Source of the DNA: Triangularia verruculosa | Taxonomy: Eukaryota; Ascomycota; Sordariomycetes; Sordariales; Podosporaceae | Direction of reading: 5' to 3' | Assembly: GCA_033296885.1 (NCBI GenBank) | Contig: MU863963.1 | Coordinates: 1-64,000, forward strand | DNA: 64,000 bases | Part shown: positions 23,125 to 34,216 of the stretch, one piece after another | Numbering within the stretch: position 1 is the first letter of the stretch | How the letters are laid out: the number at the start of each line of letters is the position of its first letter | The notes under the pieces: generated by a model | The model's input: only the letters and a program-made list of their open reading frames with translations | The model's database searches: none | What the model was told of the DNA's origin: nothing | Program-made: the position numbers and the translations under genes

Positions 23125-25206
23125 TCACTCCTCCCCCTCCCCCTTATTCTTCTTCGACCTCTTCCTCTTCTTCTTCCTCTCCCCCTCCACAATCCCATCA
23201 ACCACCACCTTCTTCTCCTTTACCTCATCCCCACCCTCCTTCTTCTCCTCCCTCTTCTTCTCAACCCTAACCGAATTCGCCCCGCTCCCCTTCTCCTTCT
23301 TCTTCTTCTTATCCTTCCCATCATCCAACAACTTCTCAAACCCATACGTCGGTCCAGACTCCTCATACTCCCTCCCAAAAGTCTCCCTCCTCCACTCCCT
23401 CAACCTCGCCTTCTTCCCCAGCTTCTTCTTGTCTTTTCTCTTCTTCTCCGCATCTCTAAACGAGGCCAACTTCTTTAAGCCGGCAAATTCATTCAATACC
23501 GCGTCGGAGGGCGCCAGCAGAATATCCCTTGCTGTGAGACCAAACGATGTAGGGGAGGTCTCTCTGTACTTGAATGTGAACTGCTCCTTGCCCTTCTTGG
23601 ACAAAGCACGGGGCTGCTCAATTTCCATCTTGGTATCAACCAATGCCTCGATCTTGGCCAATTCCGCCTTGGCTTGCCTCTTGGCAGCGGCCTTCTCCTT
23701 CTTGAGGTCCTTGGTGGTCTTGCGCTTTTTGGCGGGGCGGTCAGAGTCCGAGTCCGAGTCATCAGAGCCTTCGACTGATGGGGCTGGTTGATCAGCTTCA
23801 AGGTCGGAGAGTGGAATAGCCGGCACTTCTTCCTCATCGTCCTTAAAATCAGGAATGATGTCCTTGATGTCGATGTCATCGTCCCATTTAGGTTTCTTGG
23901 GCTTCTTGGATTTCTTCTTTTTCTTGCTGTCTTCATCCTCGCTGCCGGAGCCCTCCTCCTCGCTGTCAATGAGCATGTCGTCGGCTTCATTGTAGTAGTC
24001 GTCATCGAACCGCTTCTTCATTTCTTCCTCCCATTGATCATCCTCCCAGGCGTCGTCCAAGAACTTGACCCACTCCTCGTCTGTAAGCTGCTTGCCGCTC
24101 ATGCCGGCCGCCTGCTTGATCTTCTTGAGCTTCTCAGATGCCTCCTCAATTTTGAGTCTCCTGAGACGTGCTCTTTCAGCCTCTCTTTCCTTCTTTTCGG
24201 CGTCCTTCTTCTCCTTCTCAAGCGCTCTCAGCTTCTTACGTCCGGTCAGCTCCTCCTTGCGAGCCGACCGCGCGTTGGCCATGTTTCTCGAGTACGTCTT
24301 CAGGACCTCATTGCTCTTGGTTGGGTCTTCGAATCGCATATTATAGGCATGCTCGAACTCGTCAGCAATATCGTCTTCGACATCCTCTTCGTCAGAATCG
24401 AATGCTTGCCACTTGTGGTCAGGCGCCCACGCCTTGGAGGCCATGAACTTGGACAGAAACTCCTCCGGGTTCTTGTCGGCGTTCTTCACGTCTAGCTCGG
24501 TCACCTCGACGTGGGCGGCTCTGGAAGGGTGGACGCCGTTGGCGGAAGGGGCGGGTTCGGGCTTCTTGGCGGGCTTGATGAAGGCGTCGTCGTCGCTCCA
24601 CTCTTCGTCGTCGGCGGCGGCGTTGTTGATTTCAGCCATGATGGCATTCTTGAGGTCGGCCTGCTCTTGGACGTAGGTTCTGGGGACATTAGGGTTGGTG
24701 GCAGCGGTGTCGTCATCCGCGCCCACGTCGCCGGCCATGTAGCGCTCGCGGTGGTAGTCGCGGAGGAACATGGGCTTTTCCTTCTTTTCCTCGTCCTCCT
24801 TTGCGACATCTTTGGTAGGATCGAAAGGCTTGTAGAAGACGGCTTCCTTGTCGTAAATGCGCGGGTCCTTGTTCTTGATGGCCGCGAGGGTGGCTGAGAT
24901 TTCGGCGTCCAGGTCCTCAGTGATCAGGGCAGCTTCGTCGTCCTCGGATTCGTCGTCAGAAGAGGACTCGGACTCCTCACCGGCGCCATATTTCTCCTGG
25001 AGACGGTGAAGCTCCTCCCTCTTCTTGTTGTGCTCGAAGCGACGGGCGTATTCCTCGTTGATCTTGAGGGCGGGTGTCTGGCCGCCGAGAGTAGCGCCGC
25101 CATCCTGATCGTCCTCGCTGCTGGAGGCCGAGTCGTCGAAGAGGGACTGCTTCTTGGGAACGATCTTGTCGCCGCCCCGGGCGGTCTTCGCAGAAGCTGA
25201 GGCCAT
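23125..25206 (-). CDS. kri1: KRI1-like nucleolar 40S ribosome biogenesis protein
   Basis: Single exon of 693 residues. Kri1 works with Krr1 in early 40S assembly in the nucleolus. The protein begins with an acidic Ser-rich region and the family segment KINEEYARRFEHNKKREELHR. The KRI1 core follows, with KDPRIYDKEAVFYKPFD and FLRDYHRERYM, then long Lys/Glu coiled-coil and Asp/Glu blocks. The C-terminal KRI1 domain contains FKYRETSPTSFGLTARDILL and LNEFAGLKKLASFRD. The end is a Lys-rich nuclear-localisation-like tail. Length and order fit the family. The leucine-rich frames on the opposite strand are shadows of its Lys/Glu codons. No odd features beyond the C-rich plus strand over its last 300 bases. 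Confidence 0.9.
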   Translation of the reverse strand: MASASAKTARGGDKIVPKKQSLFDDSASSSEDDQDGGATLGGQTPALKINEEYARRFEHNKKREELHRLQEKYGAGEESESSSDDESEDDEAALITEDLDAEISATLAAIKNKDPRIYDKEAVFYKPFDPTKDVAKEDEEKKEKPMFLRDYHRERYMAGDVGADDDTAATNPNVPRTYVQEQADLKNAIMAEINNAAADDEEWSDDDAFIKPAKKPEPAPSANGVHPSRAAHVEVTELDVKNADKNPEEFLSKFMASKAWAPDHKWQAFDSDEEDVEDDIADEFEHAYNMRFEDPTKSNEVLKTYSRNMANARSARKEELTGRKKLRALEKEKKDAEKKEREAERARLRRLKIEEASEKLKKIKQAAGMSGKQLTDEEWVKFLDDAWEDDQWEEEMKKRFDDDYYNEADDMLIDSEEEGSGSEDEDSKKKKKSKKPKKPKWDDDIDIKDIIPDFKDDEEEVPAIPLSDLEADQPAPSVEGSDDSDSDSDRPAKKRKTTKDLKKEKAAAKRQAKAELAKIEALVDTKMEIEQPRALSKKGKEQFTFKYRETSPTSFGLTARDILLAPSDAVLNEFAGLKKLASFRDAEKKRKDKKKLGKKARLREWRRETFGREYEESGPTYGFEKLLDDGKDKKKKKEKGSGANSVRVEKKREEKKEGGDEVKEKKVVVDGIVEGERKKKRKRSKKNKGEGEE

Positions 25207-26183
25207 TTTTAGGTCAACCTTGCGATCGTTGGACGGTCAATTCAAGGAGGGAAAAGTTTTGGAGAAGGAAGAGGAAGCTGCAAACTCCAGTGTTGAACTT
25301 TTTAGTGGGGCTATTTAGAGGTGGAGATCGTCCCATGCACGGGCCACATGTAACGACTTCAAAAGTCCAGCTCCACCAGTTGGCAGGGGTTGACTTACAC
25401 TGACTTTGGCGTTGTGGGATGGATATATCTTCATTACGCAGAGACTTTTCTGATATATTCTGGTTCTTATAGTGGAACTGTTCTGAGTAAATTGGTAGAT
25501 AAAGAAAAATGCATGATGGTGCCTCTTACCTGAGGCATATGCCAGCTCATCTATCTCTCTGCTTCCAACCACATATCTGTTTTTGAGAGACACACGAGGC
25601 TTTGTTTGATGTCTACCTGAAACGAAGCAGCACTTGTGACCGTTTGTTAGCGATTACACAGATTTGGCAGATGCCTAGAACCTGATGTGCTACCTAAAAT
25701 TCAACCGACTGTAATAGAGATCCCTCCATGACTTGGTATCGTGGATAGCTGTAAAGCAACATTGGAATCCCCATTTCTATCTGGTAGTCCTCAAGAACTG
25801 GCCTTCCGGTTGTAATTTCCACTTCCTCTTGAAGCTGTCTTGCCTCTCAGGTGCATGTGGCACGTGCACTGTTGGAGCTGGCGTACAATCGCCTGACGCT
25901 AGGCCTGATTGGGTGTTGGCTCGGAACTCCAGTGCCCATGCATCGCCGCCGCCGTCGTCGCATGCATCCTGGTTCCCGAACGCTGTCTACCTATCACGTC
26001 ACTTCGAATCCAGCATCGAAGCCAACACCACGCAACGCTTCCACATCCGCGTCCACACTTTGGGTCCCTCATCTTCAAAAGAGTTTGCTTGTTGTGCTCT
26101 TCTTGCTTCCCTCTGCCGTCTGTCTTTTGCTTGCTGAAGCACTCACCATCGGTGTTCCGATTTCCCCGCTGTAATCTTTCAGA
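25207..26183. other. divergent intergenic region between KRI1 and RAB5
   Basis: Holds the promoters and leaders of the two genes, which point away from each other. CT-rich sequence before 26184 is typical of a fungal core promoter and leader. The open frames here have no domain-like content. Confidence 0.5.
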
Positions 26184-27020
26184 ATGGCCGACTCGGGTGC
26201 TCCCAAACCAAGCAGCAGCGTCAAGCTCGTACTGCTTGGTGAAGCTGCTGTTGGAAAGGTATGTCTCCTACCACCACTGCTTCAGCGCCCCAATGCTCTG
26301 CTCTTGTCTCCTCGTCGTACGACGCTAACTTGCTGTCTGTAGTCATCTCTCGTTCTGCGGTTCGTCAACAACGATTTCCAAGAGAACAAGGAACCAACAA
26401 TAGGAGGTATGTTGACTCTGAATGTCTTCCACAACATCCGGTACTGACCTATCTGCCATCAAGCTGCCTTCCTGACTCAAAAATGCAATCTGCCAACACG
26501 CACCATCAAGTTCGAGATCTGGGATACCGCCGGCCAGGAACGATTCGCTTCTCTCGCCCCCATGTACTACCGCAACGCCCAGGCAGCGCTTGTGGTCTAC
26601 GATCTGACCAAGCCCACCTCGTTGATCAAGGCGAAACACTGGGTTGCCGAGCTCCAACGACAGGCCTCCCCGGGCATCGTCATTGCTCTTGTCGGCAACA
26701 AGCTCGATCTCACAAACGATAGCGCTGGTGGCGATGGTGAAGGAGCCGGTGGTGGTGACGGAGAGGATGCCAGAAAGGTGACGACAGAGGAGGCCAAGTC
26801 GTATGCTGAGGAGGAGGGGCTTCTTTTCTTCGAGACCAGTGCCAAGACGGGCTATAACGTCACTGAGGTGTTCACGGCTATTGCAAATGCCATTCCTGAG
26901 ACATCGCTCAAGACGGCTCGGGGTCCCGGTGCCTCTTCTGCGGCTGCTCGTACGGAGGAGCAGAGGGTGAACCTCAATGGTCCTCGGGATCCAAACGCGA
27001 AGGAGGGTTGTGCTTGTTGA
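26184..27020 (+). CDS. rab5: Rab5-type small GTPase (Vps21/Ypt51 group)
   Basis: Directs early-endosome fusion and endocytic transport. Exons 26184-26258, 26343-26406 and 26464-27020 (introns of 84 and 57 bases) give 231 residues. G1 GEAAVGKS is split by intron 1 after the Lys. Switch I carries NKEPTIGAAFLTQKC, G3 is WDTAGQERFASL with the Rab5 sequence APMYYRNAQAALVVYD, G4 is GNKLDL and G5 is ETSAKTGYNV. The tail ends CAC, a CXC double-prenylation site. A Gly/Asp/Glu-rich insert of about 17 residues follows G4; similar inserts are known to me in other filamentous fungi. The first exon-intron junctions fall inside conserved motifs, so the model is secure. Confidence 0.93.
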
Positions 27021-27822
27021 TGAGGGCAAGGAGTGGGGTTGGGGTATTATCTGATGGTTTGGAGGGGGACGGAGGGCTCAGGGCTGCGATGGGCTTTGCA
27101 TTTTACAGGTTCAGGAGTGTTTGGTTTCATTTGGGCAGGAGTAAATAGTGGTTTAGGTCTTTTCTGTCGCTTCTAATGTCATTGTGTTCTTCAACCATTC
27201 TCACGATAGTTGGACCTCACAGTGCCAATACTGATGTTCTTACGAACGCCTCAACGGGAAGCCACATATGATATCCGATGTGACAGAAACACAGAACATG
27301 AGAGCATCAGCCACAACACCACAGTATTCGAATATCAATTCTATTGTTTTGACTTCGAGGTGAATCTCAATGCAATGGAATTCCTGATGAGAACCCCACC
27401 GAGAGAGTGCAACGCTCTGGCGCCCGCTCCAATAGTGGCCCAAGCGGCGGCGGCGCACGTGCTGCTTGAATTGAGTGGTCTCCCAAAATTTTATTGAGCC
27501 CAGATTGCGAAACGCGACAGCAGAGCGCATCCAGCTCGACTCTCCACCAGCATCGCTTTTGTTCAGCCTGTGAATTCGACATTTTACATCTCAGATTGGA
27601 ATACCGGCATTTCCAAGACGAGCCAAAATTTGAAGCACCATCCCCTCTTCACCGCAGCCACGTCTTTTCGCTGCTAGGCTACGACTTTTCGCGCGTTGCC
27701 CGCTCTCGCCTCCGCAAGTGTAACGCAACATCCCCAATCTCGATGCCGGCGATACTTTAACGCTCTACTTGACCCTTTTCTTGGGCGGCGGCACCGCAAC
27801 GATCGCGGATTGCAGGGACATC
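27021..27822. other. intergenic region between RAB5 and the RING gene
   Basis: Contains the RAB5 3' flank and the promoter and leader of the RING gene (both plus strand). Short open frames on both strands show no recognisable domain. Confidence 0.5.
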
Positions 27823-30764
27823 ATGGCGGCTACATTCACCATCACCGAGGCCCAGGCCGAGCTTATTCGGTAGGTCGATTCTCTCGTGCCTATCTTGGCC
27901 ACTGGCGAGGGACAGCACTAACAAAGTCCCACCACAGGTCTCTATCCCAGGAAGATATACCTGCGAAGCTCCGATGCGCTATCTGTAGCAAACTGGCTGT
28001 AAACGCCTTCCGTTTGCCCTGTTGCGATCAGGCCATCTGCGAGGGCTGTCAGTCGACCTTGCCTGCGTCATGCCCTGTTTGCGAACACTCCCCGCTCTCG
28101 GCCGACGATTGCAAGGCCCACAAAGCGCTTCGAACCACCATTAAGGTTTTCCTTCGGACAGAGGAGAAGAAACGAGAGTCGAACCGGGCGAAGGAGGCCA
28201 CTCCAATCACTCCCGTCGATCCGAGCCCTGTTTCGGCAACAGCCCCAGTGGCACCTGAGTTGCCTGAGCCATCAGCTGAGCCTGCGGCACCTGCTGAGGA
28301 CAATCAACAAACTACTTCGGATGGTCCTGCTCCTGAAGCTTCCGTCGAAACTTCCCATGACCACGAGAATGGCGGGGAAGCGGCCCTTGGCCAAAATGGC
28401 GAAACTGCCGAGCAGGATACTGCTGATTCTGTAAGCTTCCCTTGATTCTCGCCTACACGTATCACAGTCTGCTAATCATGCCAAAGGAACAACCTTCACA
28501 CGCAGCCCATGATGGCGAAACAGAAGCCACATCCACCGAGTTGGTGAGGCAAGAAGGCAACGAAGTTGCTGAGGGCGAAAATGCTGAGGAGGTAAACGGT
28601 CAGGATGGCGAAGGAAACGAGACCGACCAGGCTCAGAATGCAGATGGTACAAGCAAGCCGACGAACGGCACTTTCGCCGCCGGCATGGGCTTTGGTGGCA
28701 ACTTTGATCAAATGCAAATGATGATGGCCATGAATAACGGCTTTGGCAACTTTCCGATGATGGGTCAGTCCAAACAACTGCGTACCTCACTATGTGTCCT
28801 GACATCTCCAATGCTAACACTCCTTCCCAGGCATGCCGGGCATGAACATGGACCCGACTATGATGATGCAGATGTGGAACGGGGGGTATCAAGGCATGGG
28901 AATGAACGGCATGAACATGAATATGGGCATGGGAACAACAGGGTATGGGGGCGAGGCCGATAACTGGAACGGACAGCAATCGTGGAATGTCGGCCAAGAT
29001 AATTACAATCATCCAAGCGCTTCTGGCATGGGCAATGGTGATTATGGCTCGTTTAACTCTGGCTTCCAAACAGGATATAATCAAGGTAATTATGGCCACC
29101 CAAACCAGTTCAATGACTATCGCCGGAATCAATGGGGTTTCCGTGGTAGAGGTCGTGGTCGCGGATACGGGTACGGCGGCGGATATGGACGAGGCAACTT
29201 CCACAGCGGCGGGTATGGAGGTGGGAGCTATAATGAACACAACTTCAACAACGGGCAACAGCAGTATCCCAATGCCATGAACGGCCAGGGCAGCGAGTTT
29301 GGCGGCGGCGAGAACGGCGAATCCGCTGCCCCACCTGCTGATGGCTCTGTCGATGAGTTTGGGCGTTCCATCCGCGCAGATGACGATGCAGAGGGTCAAG
29401 ATCAAGATGGGACTGCCCAACAGCAAGGCGAAGAGGGCGCTCCAGCCCAGCCAGCTGATGAGGTTCTCATTAATGCTCCCAAGGGTCCCAAAGCCATGCT
29501 CCGAGGTCTTCCTAACACAAGTATCATCCACCTACAGGCTAGAGGCTGGGTAGATGATGGAAAGCCGAACACTCCCAACAGTGCGAATGGCACTGCGGCG
29601 CCTAGTCAGGCGGGCGATCATGACACCCGGTCACGTAGTACTTCTCCGAGTGGCGAGGGGAGGGGTGAGGATTATCAACATCGTGATCAGCGCGATGGGG
29701 CCAGAGATCGTGAGGATAGGGATTACGAGTCTTATCACTCTTCGAGAAGGGAGCGCGGCAAGTCGAGACAAGAGGGACAGTCTAGGACACACTCTCCTTC
29801 GGCCACGAGCAGAAGGAGTAGAAGCCAAAGCCGCAGCGACGAGCGGAAGGAGTCTTCGTCTCGTCACCGGAGCAGCAGACGTCAAAAATCACGTTCTCCG
29901 GACGGAGACCGCGAAGACGACGGCGAGGACCGCCGCCATCGATCACACCGCAGTAGCAGGAAACACGACGACCGCAAAGACAAGGAGGAGCACACCCGTT
30001 CGAGGTCGGCATCGCCTCCTGCTGACGACTCTCGCCGGTCAAGCCATCGCAGCAGCCGTAAGGATCGCGACAGCGATAAGCGCAGAGACAGGGAAAAGGA
30101 CCGGGACAGAGACGGTGAATATGAGAGCAGTCGTCACAAGTCCAGCAGTCACCGTTCCTCCCACCGGGATAGGGACTATGACCGTGACCGCAGCGGGCGA
30201 GATCGGGAGAAAGACCGCGACAGGGAGAGGGACCGTGACCGTAATAGAGATCGTGACAGAGACAGAGAGCGGGATAGAGATCGTGACCGGGACCGTGATC
30301 GGGATAGAGACAGAGATAGGAAGGAACGTCGTGATCGCGACAGGGACCGTCGGGACAGAGACAAGGAACGTCGTCATAGAAGCGGCAAGACAACTGAGTC
30401 AAGCCCTGCTGAGGACGGTATCTCTTCTAAAACCCAGGGGCTGGAAATCAAGGGCGGAAGCGGTGATAGTGGTGCTGCTGCTGCTGGTAGTGAGAGGAGG
30501 AGGTCGTCTGCTGCTACGACTGGTGTGGGGGCGGCGAAGTTGGATCCACACGCGGCTGAACGGGCTGCTCGAGACAGGGAGCGTTTACTTAAGGAGACAC
30601 GACGAATGGCGAGCTTTGCTAGTATTGCTGCAGCGGCGGGGTCGAAGAGGGGGAGGGATAGGGAGGGGGATGATGAGAGTGGGAGGAGAAGTAGGAGGAA
30701 GGGGAGACGGGGGGAGGCTGTGGATGGGGAGGGGGATGAAGAGAGGAGGAGGGATTATGATTAA
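27823..30764 (+). CDS. C4C4 RING-finger protein with Gly/Asn-rich middle and Arg-Asp/Ser-rich tail
   Basis: Probable nuclear E3-like protein of 916 residues. Exons are 27823-27869, 27938-28430, 28487-28763 and 28831-30764. After a short start (MAATFTITEAQAELIR) comes a RING close to that of Mpe1/RBBP6: CAIC, PCC, AIC, EGC, SC, PVC with Cys replacing the usual His, followed by the conserved KALRTTIKVFLRTEEKKRE. The middle has Met-rich (MGMNGMNMNMGMG) and RGRGRGYGYGGGYGRG segments. The tail is SR-like, then long runs of alternating Arg-Asp/Glu (about 30170-30370), as in speckle and splicing proteins. The DWNN ubiquitin-like domain and zinc knuckle of Mpe1 are absent, so it is not Mpe1 itself. 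A role in RNA processing is inferred from composition only. Confidence 0.82.
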
Positions 30765-31750
30765 TGGGGGGGCATAACTCTCGTCTTTGCATGGATGGAT
30801 GGGTGGGTGGTGTTGTCGGGTGGTGTAGAGCTTTTACATAGGGGGTGTTGCTCAGAATTAAATGGGACCTCTTGTGAGAGATGATATTGGCAAATGCGAA
30901 GGTGGTAAAAAAAAGGGCAAAAAAAGCAAGATGTTGGCGTTTGGGGGCTTGTTGGCTTGATGGTTGTTGTATATATTATGTGATTGAGTGTGGTGTATTT
31001 ACTATGACTGAGGTCTTTGCTCTTTGATGAGATCCCAGGAGTTGATAATTGTGTTTATCTTGTGTCGACTTTGAACGTAGGTACTGTGATGTTTTGACTA
31101 CTGTGTCTTTACTATTTCGGAACCATTGGTGTCCCTATTCCCGTGGATGTTACCCCAATCACCAAGATGTGATATGCACGTAGGGTCGCAGCCTATGATA
31201 CCGTTAGCGGCATTTCTTCAACACAAGTATCCCAATGAAGAAACACAGCTGCATCATCGTTCCTTCACCGTCCAATGCCATGCCCAGCTTGCCCAGACAT
31301 CATCCTGAACAAGCGTCCGCGTGGTCGGTTTAGCACCCAGTAAGATGTTAGTGGCGGGGAGATGGACGGGCCCTCAGCGGAAGCATTGGCTGAGTTCCGG
31401 GCGGGAACTGCGGGGTTAGCTCACGCCTTGGTCCGCTGCTTGTTCTCCAACTGACAGATGCTGATTGTGGGGGTTACATGGGTACTTTACCGCATCTTTC
31501 AACCTTCCGTTCTCTCCTTTTTGATCTGCTGCGTAACCCCTCTCCTCGGCGTGAACTTTAACGACGCCTCTCTGATGACCAGCTTTGTTTCATTGACTTT
31601 GGGGAGCTCTACCGTACATCAAAGAAAAATCAAAACATCTTCTTACTTGCCATAAACACACCGTTTTTCCATATTCCGCAGTGGTCTTGGCCTCTCTATC
31701 ATCATCTCATGTAAACTTGTTTCCCATTCCATTCACCAACACCCATCACA
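30765..31750. other. intergenic region between RING and septin-like genes
   Basis: 3' flank of the RING gene and promoter of the next plus-strand gene. A T-rich leader and ATCACAATGCG start context lie at the right end. No other feature was recognised. Confidence 0.5.
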
Positions 31751-34216
31751 ATGCGTCCGCTTCCCGGTGATGACGCCTTTGGGGGGCGTCCTCGGACCTC
31801 TGCCACGGCGGCCGACAGCGATACTCCGGCCTTTCTGAACATGCCTTCTGCTCCGCAGATGACTTACTTCTTTGCTGATGAAGCTTCCATTGGGGATTCC
31901 TCGGCGTCGAGACCAGCTCCGTTTCATCATCCTCACCATAGGTCAAAGGAGAATAACAGGAGGTTTCCATCGCCTGATCACCCTGATCATTATTCACATC
32001 ACATACCAAAGCAATATCAAACCCAACCACCCCGCAGTTCACCGTTCCAGCTGCCGCAACAACAACACGAAGAGCGCGACGTCAGCGGCGGTGGGACTGC
32101 TGGTGCGAGGTCGATAAGCTCAAGCTCTAAGGGCAAAGCCCCGGTGGTTGTGGATAGTGGTGTCAATTTTAAAGCTGATGGTGGTGTTGGTGATGATCTG
32201 GCTACCCCTATGCCGGTGAATTCGAACGCGTTCCCCAAGTTGTCCTCTGCTCCTCCTCCTCCTCCACCGCCATTATCGGCAACATCCAACTCTCGCCCTA
32301 CAACCCCGTTTCTCTCCGCCGGCCCAGCCTCGACTCTAGGGAGTATCTCCTCCCGCCGAAACTCTTTGTCGTTATCGTCCGCTCCATCCGTAGACGGCAC
32401 CGATTACGACGAGCAGCCATACGATCCAGACGACGACCAACTCCAAGATACAGAAACTATGGAGAGCTCGGGTAGCGCGCCGCAGCTGATTATGCCGTCG
32501 ATTAAAATGCCTTCCCGGCGACCGTTTACGGAAGAGGGGAAACAAATGGGACGGCTGAAGGTACTTATTGCGGGCGATAGCGGGGTGGGTAAGACGAGTT
32601 TGATCAAGGCGGTGGTGCAGAGCTGTGAGAGTGTTGTGCATGTTGATCCGATTGTTACAGCGGAGGGGACTGGGTTGGTGAGGAGTTTACCTGTGGGTGG
32701 GAAGAGGGGGAAAGGTAAGGGGCCTAGCGGGGAGACGAAGGAGATCACGGAGGTGTGGGCGAGTACAAAGCCTTATCCTGAGTGGTGGAGTGAGCTGGAG
32801 GGGGAGAGTGGGTTGGTGAGGAGGAAGAGTTTGGGGGATGAGGTGCTGGATAGGAATGTTTGTTTTGTTGATACGATGGGGTATGGGTTTGGGTCTTCGG
32901 TGAGTTATATAAGAAGGTTTAAGTGGTGGGAAAGGTGCTAACATGTGTGCTGGTAGTCGATGGATACGATTACGCCTGTGACCGAGTATATACAGTCTCA
33001 TCTTCAGCGGATCAGTGCCCACTCATTGAGTGACGGGGATGTGTTGAATATGCTAGGCGGAGAGGGCGGTGTCCAGGTTGATGTGGTGTTTTATATGGTG
33101 TCGAACCGTATGTAGTCCCCTGGCTGTCGCTTAGCATGGCTGTATGTTGACTCCGATGCTCCAGGTCTCCGCCCAGTCGATGTTCACTACCTACGGCAAC
33201 TATCACCACTGACCAACATCATCATTCTTCTTGCACAGACCGATTTGATGTCCGCCGACCAAGTCGCCGCAAGCAAGCAACAAATTTACAGCCAACTGAA
33301 GGAGGCAAACATCCGCCTCTTCTCTTTCAACACCACCAACCCAGAAAAGCAAGGGGTATACGCCATCTCGAGCGCCAACGGCTCCGACCACGACAATATG
33401 GACGCAAGCCTGCTCATGTCACCAGATTACGTGCAACCCCTATTCCCAACTGAACTTGCCACACTTGTCGAGCAAGTATTCAACAAAGATGGCATCTCTC
33501 GACTTCGTCACGCAGCAGCTCGTAAATACGTCCAGTGGCGAAAGGATCAATCTCCCAGCCCACCATCCCTGTCCCGCCGGTCTCTGAGCATCTCCAGCTC
33601 TTTTAGTCAGCACTCTGTTGGAGGAAGCCAAGTCTTCAACGGACTACGCAGTCCACCTTCATACGCCCTCGCCAGCATCACTGATCACACACAGCGCGAG
33701 GAACGCCTTGCTCAAGTCAGGTTTGCCAATTGGGCGGCTGACCTCCAGAAATCCATCGCTACCGAGAGAGCGCAATACCTCGCCCTTGCAAGAGGTGATC
33801 GTGCTCTCTGGCTTACTGAACGGCTAAATGAATGCATCCAAGAGGGGAGCTTAGTCCCGGTGAACAGTAGGCGGCATAGAGGAAGGAGCGGGAGTGATGG
33901 GTTGGAGTCTCAGAGACATAATGTCAGGAGACACCAGCAGCAAGTAAATCAAGTGAGGCAGGTACATGGGGAGGGTATGAGGAAGGAGAAGGGACAGGGG
34001 CAGCAGCAGCAGCAGCAGAATATGAATCATGATCCGCTGGGGTTGTTGGAGGTGGCGGCGGATTTGAGGAGGAAGGGGTTGGTTGTGTTGGAGGTGCTGG
34101 GGAGTATTGGGGTGTTGGGGGGATTGGCGGTTTGGGTTGTTGATCGCTGGGTTCATGTGCAGGCGCTGGGGTGGGTTTGGGGGGAGGTGGAGAGGTTTTG
34201 GTGTGGGAGGTTGTAA
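31751..34216 (+). CDS. septin-like GTPase with C-terminal membrane segment
   Basis: 783 residues from exons 31751-32899, 32957-33107 and 33165-34216 (two 57-base introns). A long disordered Ser/Pro/His-rich N-terminus (1-260) is followed by a septin-type G domain: P-loop IAGDSGVGKTSL (about 272-283), DxxG in DTMGYGFG, TPVTEYIQSHL, and PVDVHYLRQLSPLTNIIILL. The G4 position reads AQTDLM (about 457), lacking the Lys expected in (N/T/A)KxD. The C-terminal part has Ser/Pro-rich sequence, a (CAG)n-encoded Gln run near 34000 and a hydrophobic helix LEVLGSIGVLGGLAVWVV (about 742-762) that should be a tail anchor. Classical fungal septins lack such an anchor, so this is a separate septin-related family; its role is unknown. 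Codons turn strongly G-ending after about 33890. Confidence 0.78.

Noticed and set aside
23788..24495. 235-codon Leu/Val-rich plus-strand frame resembling a membrane protein
   Set aside because: Exact antisense of Lys/Glu-rich KRI1 coding sequence, which always reads as Leu/Phe-rich on the other strand.
29554..30777. 407-codon frame overlapping the RING gene on the same strand
   Set aside because: It is the shifted reading of the Arg-Asp/Ser repeat codons. The RING frame has domain homology and valid splice joins; this one has neither.
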